From the NCBI GenBank assembly GCA_030597645.1, contig JAUVRN010000028.1, positions 1 through 11,346 on the forward strand: a stretch of DNA of 11,346 nucleotides, in the 5' to 3' direction. The stretch comes from Candidatus Zixiibacteriota bacterium. Its GTDB lineage: Bacteria; Zixibacteria; MSB-5A5; JAUVRN01. Under the pieces are notes generated by a model. That model did not search any database. It had not been told where the DNA came from and worked only from the letters and a program-made list of their open reading frames with translations. Below are positions 1 through 6,063 of the stretch, piece by piece. Made by a program: the position numbers and the translations under genes. Position 1 is the stretch's first letter; each line of letters begins with the position of its first letter.

Positions 1-165
1 CATAGAATCGCAACGAACAACCTCCCTCTGGAGTCGCTTCCTTTCTTCATAACTGGGATGAAGGAAGCAGGGTTCTCAAACTGTGTCGGGACCACTCCCT
101 GGCCCGTCCATATCCTCCCCCTCAACGAAACGCCAATATAATAGTGGTTGGGGCGCGGAAGCACC

Positions 166-777
166 TTATTTTTCGCTGCTTTCTTGTGGGTCCTCGTCGT
201 TTTGCGATTCGTCTTCGGGTGTTCGATTGATGGCCGTCTGTGCGTTGCTGTATCCCCGCGCCAGAATCAGATTGATTCCGCCTACGACCTCGTCAAGGAT
301 GCCCTGAACCTGTTCACTCGAATCGGGTGAAAAGGGACGGAGAACGTAGTCTGCCCAATCTTCGTGCTCCGGCACCGGACCCACTCCGATACGCAGTCGC
401 GGATAACCTTGTGTTCCAAGGGCTTCGGCCACCGACTTGAGTCCGTTGTGACCGCCGTCAGAACCGCCCGTGCGCAGGCGCAGTCGGCCGAACGGAAGCC
501 AGACGTCGTCCGTCACTACGAGGAGCTCGGATGGTGCAAAGTCGGTAAGAGATCGCAGTTTGGATACCGCCCGGCCGGCAAGGTTCATGTACGTAGTCGG
601 AACGACCGCACGTGCACCCCGGCGCACCGCCGTCCAGAGAAACGGTCCGTCGCCCTCTTCAAGCTCGAGACGGGCCTTTGCCGCCCAGGCACGGACGGCG
701 TTCTCGCCCATGTTGTGTGGAGTGTTCTCGTACTCGGCGCCGGGATTGCCGAGGCCCAGGAGTATGCGCGGTTTCAA
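166..777 (-). CDS. pth: Peptidyl-tRNA hydrolase (Pth), complete
   Basis: Cytoplasmic esterase that releases tRNA from peptidyl-tRNAs that drop off the ribosome. The 203-residue product has the family signatures in order: GLGNPG near residue 8 (Asn11), NTPHNMG with the catalytic His21, TYMNLAG (Asn65), VVTDD (Asp91) and GGHNGLKS (Asn111). These match the E. coli residues N10, H20, N68, D93 and N114. The C-terminus carries an acidic, Glu/Ser/Asp-rich tail of about 18 residues beyond the usual fold end, which makes it slightly longer than typical. The start is TTG at 777. No in-frame ATG or GTG lies between it and the upstream in-frame stop at 813-811, and the resulting N-terminus MKPRILLGLGNPG aligns well with the family. 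No Shine-Dalgarno is visible. The stop is TAA. The usual neighbour rplY is not next to it. The gene lies divergently from the kinase operon. Confidence 0.97.
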   Translation of the reverse strand: MKPRILLGLGNPGAEYENTPHNMGENAVRAWAAKARLELEEGDGPFLWTAVRRGARAVVPTTYMNLAGRAVSKLRSLTDFAPSELLVVTDDVWLPFGRLRLRTGGSDGGHNGLKSVAEALGTQGYPRLRIGVGPVPEHEDWADYVLRPFSPDSSEQVQGILDEVVGGINLILARGYSNAQTAINRTPEDESQNDEDPQESSEK

Positions 778-786
778 GGCGGTGGC

Positions 787-814
787 ATTATAGGTTGGTG
801 TGAGGGCGGGTCAA
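787..814 (-). promoter_or_regulatory. Near-consensus sigma70-type promoter for pth
   Basis: Read on the minus strand, TTGACC (814-809) and a perfect TATAAT (792-787) are separated by 16 nt. The -10 ends only 9 nt before the TTG start of pth at 777. Transcription would therefore start at about 780-778, giving a leader of three bases or fewer. This fits the absence of a Shine-Dalgarno and suggests a leaderless or almost leaderless mRNA. Both boxes are seen directly. Promoter activity is inferred. Confidence 0.65.
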
Positions 815-831
815 GCTGCGGACGTGTGGGC

Positions 832-1005
832 ATGGCCATCGGTATCGGCGTCGGTGTGGCCAACGGAACCGGGCTCGACAACATGGGCCTTGGGATCGCC
901 ATCGGAGTGGCACCGGGGCCGGCCTTTGCTCTGGGAATGAAGGCCGCCGCCAAGAAACGCCACAAAGAGCAAGCTACGTCGGATACCAGGGCGCCTGATC
1001 GTTGA
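832..1005 (+). CDS. Possible small glycine-zipper protein
   Basis: A 57-residue ORF (59 if the in-frame GTG at 826 is used) with alternating Gly and small or hydrophobic residues (GIGVGVA, then MGLGIAIGVA). A Lys/Arg-rich tail follows (KAAAKKRHKE). This resembles the short glycine-zipper proteins found in many bacteria, whose Gly-x-Gly-x runs pack as membrane-associated helices. I cannot assign a function. The stop TGA at 1003-1005 lies 38 nt before a terminator-like hairpin, which supports a real plus-strand transcript. Against it: there is no good Shine-Dalgarno, and the region upstream overlaps the divergent pth promoter. The ORF may be N-terminally shortened. Competing minus-strand ORFs here are Pro- or His-rich and look like shadows. 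Confidence 0.45.
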   Translation: MAIGIGVGVANGTGLDNMGLGIAIGVAPGPAFALGMKAAAKKRHKEQATSDTRAPDR

Positions 1006-1043
1006 CCTGTCGCTCATCTACTCTGCTGATTAGCCGTTGTTTT

Positions 1044-1064
1044 GGGCCTGTGGGGCCCTTTATT
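1044..1064 (+). terminator. Probable rho-independent terminator
   Basis: GGGCC (1044-1048) can pair with GGCCC (1054-1058) across a 5-nt loop, and TTTATT follows at 1059-1064. It is a short but all-GC stem with a U-rich tail on the plus strand only. On the minus strand the stem is followed by A residues and would not terminate. It sits 38 nt after the small glycine-rich ORF and 75 nt before the first kinase, so it would insulate the kinase operon from upstream transcription. Confidence 0.45.
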
Positions 1065-1138
1065 CCCTTTCCGTAACCGGGTGCCACTCCAGGCGCGTAT
1101 AGGCGCCATCGCTACGAATCCGGATCAAGACACCAGAC
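1065..1138 (+). promoter_or_regulatory. Leader region of the kinase operon
   Basis: This is the only non-coding stretch before the four-kinase operon, so the operon promoter should lie here or slightly upstream. A weak -10-like TATAGG is at 1098-1103 without a matching -35. It sits inside a short inverted repeat, GGCGC (1092-1096) and GCGCC (1103-1107), with a 6-nt loop. The repeat could be an operator half-site pair or a 5' UTR hairpin. No strong Shine-Dalgarno precedes the ATG at 1139; the closest is GGA at 1122-1124. A TTGACC at 1002-1007 lacks a convincing -10 at the right distance. Confidence 0.3.
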
Positions 1139-3358
1139 ATGATCGGCCAGACGATTGCGCAGTACACGATTGTTGATAAGCTGGGCGCGGGTGGCATGGG
1201 CGAGGTTTTCCTGGCCGAGGACACCAAGCTCAAGCGGAGGGTCGCTCTGAAGTTTCTCACGGGCGGATGCCGGTCGGACACGGAGACCATTGCAAGATTC
1301 AAGTCCGAGGCGCAGGCCCTGGCGGCGATCAGTCATCCCAACATCGTCAGTGTCTTCGAGATCTCTGAGCACGAGGGCCATCCTTTCATTGCGATGGAAT
1401 TCATTGACGGTTCCACGCTGACGCGCTACGCGAATGAAGCCGGTCGATCTGTCGATCAGCTGCTCGACGTATTTACCCAGGTCAGCCAGGGGCTCGACAA
1501 AGCACACAACGCGGGTGTCATACATCGAGACATAAAGCCGGACAATATCCTCATCGATGAGGACGGCAGAGCCCGTATCCTTGATTTCGGACTGGCCAAG
1601 CTGAAGGACTCCGCCAAGCTCACCAAGGAACATACCACCCGCGGTACCGTGCAGTACATGTCTCCGGAACAGACAGAGGGCTCCACCGTCGATCAGAGGA
1701 CTGATATCTGGGCCCTGGGCGTTGTGCTTTACGCACTCATGGACGGCCGGCCACCATTCCGTGGCGACTACGACCAGGCTATTCTTTACTCCATTCTCCA
1801 CGAGGACCCGCCACACCTATCGAACAGCCGGCGCGAGGTTCCCGGCGGTCTGGAGGAGATTGTTCGGAGATCGCTGCGAAAAGACCCGGCAGAACGATAC
1901 CAGTCGGTAGCCGACCTTCTGGAAGACCTTGAATCGGTCCGCACAGGAGACGTCCCCGACAAAGCGCACACGCAGGCTCTGCCCTCCATCGCCGTACTGC
2001 CCTTTGCCAATATGAGCACGGATCCGGAGAATGAGTTCTTCAGCGACGGTCTGGCCGAGGAGATTATCAACGCGCTGACCAAGGTCCGTGACCTTCGGGT
2101 GGTTGCGCGCACGTCGGCGTTCAGCTTCAAGGGCAAAGAGATCGATGTACGCGAAATCGGCCGCAAGCTCAATGTGGAGACCCTTCTTGAAGGCAGTGTT
2201 CGTCGCGCGGGCAAACGGCTGCGCGTCACGGCCCCGTTGGTGAAGACCGCCGACGGGTATCACCTCTGGTCCGAGCGCTACGACCGCGAGATGGCGGATG
2301 TGTTTGAAATCCAGGACGAGATTACCCGCGCCATAGTGGACCACCTCAAGGTGAGTCTGCTGGGCGAGTGCGAAGAGGTTATACGCAAACGTCAAACGGA
2401 GAACGTCGACGCGCTCACGCTCTACATGAAGGGTCGGTTTTTCTGGAACAAACGCACCGAGGAAAACTTCAAAAAGAGCATCGCGTTCTTTCAGCAGGCT
2501 CTGGATGCAGATCCGGACTATGCGATGGCTCACGTGGGCATGGCCGACGTCTTCAATCTGTACGGATTCTACAATTTGTTGCCCCCGCGCGAATCGTTTG
2601 CCAAGGCCAAAGAGGTGGCCGCGCGTGCGCTGCAACTGGATGACAAACTGGCGGCCGCGCATACGTCGCTCGCGTATGTCACGTTCTATCATGACTGGAA
2701 TTGGGAAGAAGCCGAAGAGGGCTTCCTCAGGGCGCAATCGCTCGATCCAGGGTATGCATTCGCGCACAGCTATCACGGAAATCTGCTCGTTGCCCTCGGC
2801 AGGCACGATGAGGCGCTCATCAAATGGCACCGAGGACTCGTTCTGGATCCGCTGGCCACCATTCAGAACGCAGGCAACGGATGGGCGCTGTATCACATGC
2901 GTAAGTTCGATGTGGCCATCGAGAGACTCCTTTATTCACTAGAGATGGATCCTTCTTTCATGGTCGCACACGCGTGGCTGGGGCGGACGTACGAGCAGGT
3001 CGGGCGTTTTGATGACGCGATAAGAGAATTCGAACTGGCCGTAGAATTCTCTGAACGCATGCCTGGCACGTTGGCCGAATTGGGACGGGTGCAAGCCGGC
3101 GCGGGTCATCGAGACGCAGCGAAGCAGCTTGAAGCAGAACTACAGACCGTATCCGGAACGCGGTATGTGCCTCCGGTCGATCGTGCACTTCTGCATGCGG
3201 CGCTGGGGGACAAGAACAAGGCTTTTGAGTGCATGGATCAGGCCTTTGAGGATCGCTCTCCAGATCTCGTGATGCTGAATGTCGAGCCGCGATTTGATGC
3301 ATTGCGCTCGGACTCGAGATTCGACCGGTTGGTAAAGGCCGTGGGGTTGCCTGCATGA
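1139..3358 (+). CDS. Kinase 1 (K1): cytoplasmic Ser/Thr protein kinase with TolB-like and TPR domains
   Basis: 739 residues. The Hanks-type kinase domain at about 9-265 is complete: P-loop GAGGMG 16-21, Lys38 (VALK), Glu57 of helix C, HRD 129-131 with KPDN, DFG 149-151 and SPE 175-177. A short linker leads directly to a TolB N-terminal-like domain at about 282-405 (IAVLPFANMS, FFSDGLAEE, LEGSVRR). This domain type also occurs in TPR-containing adenylate cyclases. TPR repeats at about 425-739 end in EPRFDAL...SRFDRL. There is no hydrophobic segment between kinase and sensor, so unlike the next three genes it is predicted cytoplasmic. It has no counterpart of the CHW-UGA motif of K3 and K4, and its intact C-terminus serves as a reference for them. 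The MIGQTI start is shared by all four kinases. Its TGA stop overlaps the next start by 4 bp (ATGA). Its signal and substrates are unknown. Confidence 0.95.
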   Translation: MIGQTIAQYTIVDKLGAGGMGEVFLAEDTKLKRRVALKFLTGGCRSDTETIARFKSEAQALAAISHPNIVSVFEISEHEGHPFIAMEFIDGSTLTRYANEAGRSVDQLLDVFTQVSQGLDKAHNAGVIHRDIKPDNILIDEDGRARILDFGLAKLKDSAKLTKEHTTRGTVQYMSPEQTEGSTVDQRTDIWALGVVLYALMDGRPPFRGDYDQAILYSILHEDPPHLSNSRREVPGGLEEIVRRSLRKDPAERYQSVADLLEDLESVRTGDVPDKAHTQALPSIAVLPFANMSTDPENEFFSDGLAEEIINALTKVRDLRVVARTSAFSFKGKEIDVREIGRKLNVETLLEGSVRRAGKRLRVTAPLVKTADGYHLWSERYDREMADVFEIQDEITRAIVDHLKVSLLGECEEVIRKRQTENVDALTLYMKGRFFWNKRTEENFKKSIAFFQQALDADPDYAMAHVGMADVFNLYGFYNLLPPRESFAKAKEVAARALQLDDKLAAAHTSLAYVTFYHDWNWEEAEEGFLRAQSLDPGYAFAHSYHGNLLVALGRHDEALIKWHRGLVLDPLATIQNAGNGWALYHMRKFDVAIERLLYSLEMDPSFMVAHAWLGRTYEQVGRFDDAIREFELAVEFSERMPGTLAELGRVQAGAGHRDAAKQLEAELQTVSGTRYVPPVDRALLHAALGDKNKAFECMDQAFEDRSPDLVMLNVEPRFDALRSDSRFDRLVKAVGLPA

Positions 3359-6063
3359 TCGGCCAGACGATTGCGCAGTACAAGATTGTTGGCAAGCTCG
3401 GCGAGGGCGGCATGGGCGAAGTGTTCCTCGCCGAGGACGCCAAGCTCGACCGCAAGGTCGCATTGAAATTCTTGCCGCCCGAAGTGGCGTCGGATCCCGA
3501 TGTGAAGGCGCGATTTATCCAGGAAGCCAAGGCCGCCTCGGCACTGAACCACCCCAACGTCTGTACCATCCACGACATCCAGGAACTCGATGGCCGCATG
3601 TACATCGTAATGGAGCATGTGGACGGTGCCACGCTGGCAGACAAGCGCGATCAGCTTTCGATGAAGAAGGCGGTCGACATCGGCGCTCAGATCGCCGACG
3701 GACTGGCGGCCGCCCACGAGAAGGGCATCGTCCATCGCGACATAAAAGCCGAGAACATCATGCTCCGGTCGGACGGCATCGCCCAGATCATGGACTTCGG
3801 CCTGGCCAAGCTGCGGGGCGTCTCCCGTCTGACGCGCGAAGGCAGCACTGTCGGCACCACGTCCTACATGTCACCCGAAGCCACTCAGGGGCACGACACC
3901 GATCACCGGACGGACATCTACAGTCTCGGCGTGGTGCTGTTCGAACTGCTGACCGGGCGCCTTCCCTTTGACGCCGTTCACGAGACAGCGGTGATGTACG
4001 AGATCGTCCATGTCGATGCGCCTCCGCCATCGGCAGTGAAACCAGACGTCGACGCCGAACTCGATCGCATCGTCCTGGAATGTCTCGACAAGGATCCAGA
4101 CGAACGCTACCAGTCCGCACGCGAGCTGGCCAAGGATCTGCGCAGGCACAAACGCAGCTCGGGGCGCCAGCGGGTCAGCCAGATCTCCCAGGTGCGCCCG
4201 GTGTATCAGCAACCGTCGGGTATCGCGGAGGCACCTTCGCAGAGCGGAATCCAGGCAGCCGCGTCTCCCGCGGTTCCGCAAACACAGCCCCCCCCGTCCA
4301 GAACCCCCTGGTTCATCGCTGCAGCCCTGCTCGTCGCCCTGTCGACTGTCAGTACCGTGCAGATCATGCGGCACGACCCGCCTCCGCGCGTCACGCGAGC
4401 TCACATGCTCCTGCCGGAGGGGGGCCAACTCCAGGCGTGGGGTGGAGGTCACATCGCCGTCTCTCCCGACGGCAAGAAACTGGCCTACGTGGCGTCCGAT
4501 TCAGCTTCTACGGGGGATGTCCTGTGGGTTCGCGAACTGGCTTCACTGACGTCACTGAAGCTGCCCGACACCAAAGACGCCTTCTACCCATTCTGGTCAC
4601 CTGACAGTCGCTACATCGGGTTCTTCGTCGACGGTAAACTCAAGAAGATCCTGGCCACAGGCGGTCCCGCACTGACGGTTTGCGACGCCGAAAACGGACG
4701 ACTGGGAAGCTGGAACGAAGACGACGTCATCGTATTCAGCCCCCACTATACGGAAGTACTGTATCAGGTTCCGGCCGCCGGTGGTACGGCCGATACCCTC
4801 ACCGTGCGCGATTCCACCGTGTCGGATCACACCCACCGCTGGCCCTGGTTTCTGCCGGACGGTAAGCACTTTCTATACTTCGCGCGCACCACGGCCGATG
4901 CCGGCGGAGAGGACGATGCCATCTGCGTCGGCTCGCTCGACGGTACGGTGTACCGGCGTCTGATCCCTGCCAAATCCAACGCGGCCTACGCCGCCGGGCA
5001 CATACTGTTCATGCGCGGCAATACACTGATGGCACGCCCCTTCGATGCCGGCCGCCTGGAGCTCACCGGGGACGCGTTCCCCATCGCGGAGAACGTGGCC
5101 TACAACGATCAGTTCAGTCGCGGTTCATTCACCGTCTCGACCAATGGCATGCTGATCTATCAGGGTGGCGAGTTCGCTATCGGCTCAGCGCTACTGATCC
5201 ATGATCGCACCGGCAAGGTACTGGACACCGTGGGAGCTCCAGAACGATTCACCAACATCGCGTTTTCGCCCGACGGGACTCGTATCCTCGCCGACTTCAA
5301 CGACCAGGCCACCAGCCAGTTCGACGTCTGGTCCTACGATCTCCGGCGGGGTATCCGCACGCGCCTGACGTTCGATCCCGCAAATGACGGCATCGCGATC
5401 TGGGATCCCTCCGGTGAACGCTTCGTGTTTGCGTCCAATCGCAATGGCGACAACTGGGACCTGTTTGTCAAAGCCAGCAATGGCGTGGGCGACGATTCGT
5501 TGCTCATTGGATCACCGCATATGCTCCTACCCCGATCCTGGTCACGCGACGGGCGTTACCTCATCGTGGAGCAGGTGGATAGCGGGACGTCCCATCGCAA
5601 TATCTGGGCCTATCCCCTGGTCGGAGATCGTAAACCACTACCGCTCACCCACCGCGAGTTTCCCCCACGGATGCCTGTACTGTCCCCGGATGGGCGCTGG
5701 CTCGCCTGGACGTCCGAGGAGTCCGGAACGGAAGAGGTGTATGTGGCTCCGTTTCCAAGCATGAACGGCAAATGGCAGGTCTCCATCAACGAAGGCGATC
5801 GCCCACATTGGCGCGGCGACGGCAAGGAGCTATTCTACCTCGACAACGATGACAAGCTCATGGTCGCCGAGGTGGACGGATCCGGATCGTCTTTCCGCAT
5901 CGGCGCGGTCAGACCACTGTTCCAGCTAAGACCGCAACGGCCCGGCGGCATCTATGATGTCACCGCCGACGGTCATCGCTTTGTCGTCAATACGAATTTG
6001 TCGCCCACGGAGATTTCGACGGCGACCATCGTGGTCAACTGGGACGCGGAGTTACCCGAATGA
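3355..6063 (+). CDS. Kinase 2 (K2): transmembrane Ser/Thr protein kinase with extracytoplasmic PD40/TolB-type propeller
   Basis: 902 residues. The kinase domain (about 9-265) is complete: GEGGMG 16-21, Lys38, Glu57, HRD 127-129 with KAEN (Ala in place of the usual Pro), DFG 147-149 and SPE 173-175. A Pro/Gln/Ser-rich juxtamembrane linker (about 268-317) precedes one membrane helix at about 319-337. The remaining 560 residues are a beta-propeller with repeated WD40-like PD40 motifs: VSPDGKKLAYVA, WSPDSRYIGFF, FSPDGTRILADF, LSPDGRWLAW and WRGDGKELFYL. With the kinase inside the cell, the propeller is predicted extracytoplasmic, probably a ligand- or protein-binding sensor. The start overlaps the K1 stop (ATGA 3355-3358). 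The first 28 nt are identical to those of K1, which reflects recent duplication or conversion of the kinase 5' end. The stop is TGA at 6061-6063, overlapping the K3 start. Confidence 0.95.
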   Translation: MIGQTIAQYKIVGKLGEGGMGEVFLAEDAKLDRKVALKFLPPEVASDPDVKARFIQEAKAASALNHPNVCTIHDIQELDGRMYIVMEHVDGATLADKRDQLSMKKAVDIGAQIADGLAAAHEKGIVHRDIKAENIMLRSDGIAQIMDFGLAKLRGVSRLTREGSTVGTTSYMSPEATQGHDTDHRTDIYSLGVVLFELLTGRLPFDAVHETAVMYEIVHVDAPPPSAVKPDVDAELDRIVLECLDKDPDERYQSARELAKDLRRHKRSSGRQRVSQISQVRPVYQQPSGIAEAPSQSGIQAAASPAVPQTQPPPSRTPWFIAAALLVALSTVSTVQIMRHDPPPRVTRAHMLLPEGGQLQAWGGGHIAVSPDGKKLAYVASDSASTGDVLWVRELASLTSLKLPDTKDAFYPFWSPDSRYIGFFVDGKLKKILATGGPALTVCDAENGRLGSWNEDDVIVFSPHYTEVLYQVPAAGGTADTLTVRDSTVSDHTHRWPWFLPDGKHFLYFARTTADAGGEDDAICVGSLDGTVYRRLIPAKSNAAYAAGHILFMRGNTLMARPFDAGRLELTGDAFPIAENVAYNDQFSRGSFTVSTNGMLIYQGGEFAIGSALLIHDRTGKVLDTVGAPERFTNIAFSPDGTRILADFNDQATSQFDVWSYDLRRGIRTRLTFDPANDGIAIWDPSGERFVFASNRNGDNWDLFVKASNGVGDDSLLIGSPHMLLPRSWSRDGRYLIVEQVDSGTSHRNIWAYPLVGDRKPLPLTHREFPPRMPVLSPDGRWLAWTSEESGTEEVYVAPFPSMNGKWQVSINEGDRPHWRGDGKELFYLDNDDKLMVAEVDGSGSSFRIGAVRPLFQLRPQRPGGIYDVTADGHRFVVNTNLSPTEISTATIVVNWDAELPE
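6048..6051 (+). promoter_or_regulatory. Ribosome binding site supporting the K3 start
   Basis: GGAG lies 8 nt before the ATG at 6060, inside the end of K2. It favours 6060 (giving Met-Met-Ile-Gly) over the next ATG at 6063. Starting at 6060 also reproduces the 4-bp ATGA overlap seen at the other two kinase junctions. Confidence 0.5.

Noticed and set aside
1..50. Possible 5' end of a minus-strand gene beginning MKKGSDSRGRLFVAIL
   Set aside because: Only 16 codons are inside the window, with no clear Shine-Dalgarno, so it cannot be supported.
137..142. Perfect TATAAT on the plus strand downstream of pth
   Set aside because: No -35 element lies at a suitable distance and it would only drive transcription antisense to pth, so it is probably chance in an AT-rich patch.
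774..1017. Minus-strand ORFs upstream of pth with Pro-rich or His-rich translations
   Set aside because: They overlap the pth promoter, resemble no rplY or other expected neighbour, and are complementary to the more protein-like glycine-zipper frame.
1817..2896. Long minus-strand open frame (359 codons) opposite K1
   Set aside because: It lies wholly antisense to conserved kinase, TolB-like and TPR coding sequence. Its composition fits a GC-rich shadow and it shows no recognisable domain.
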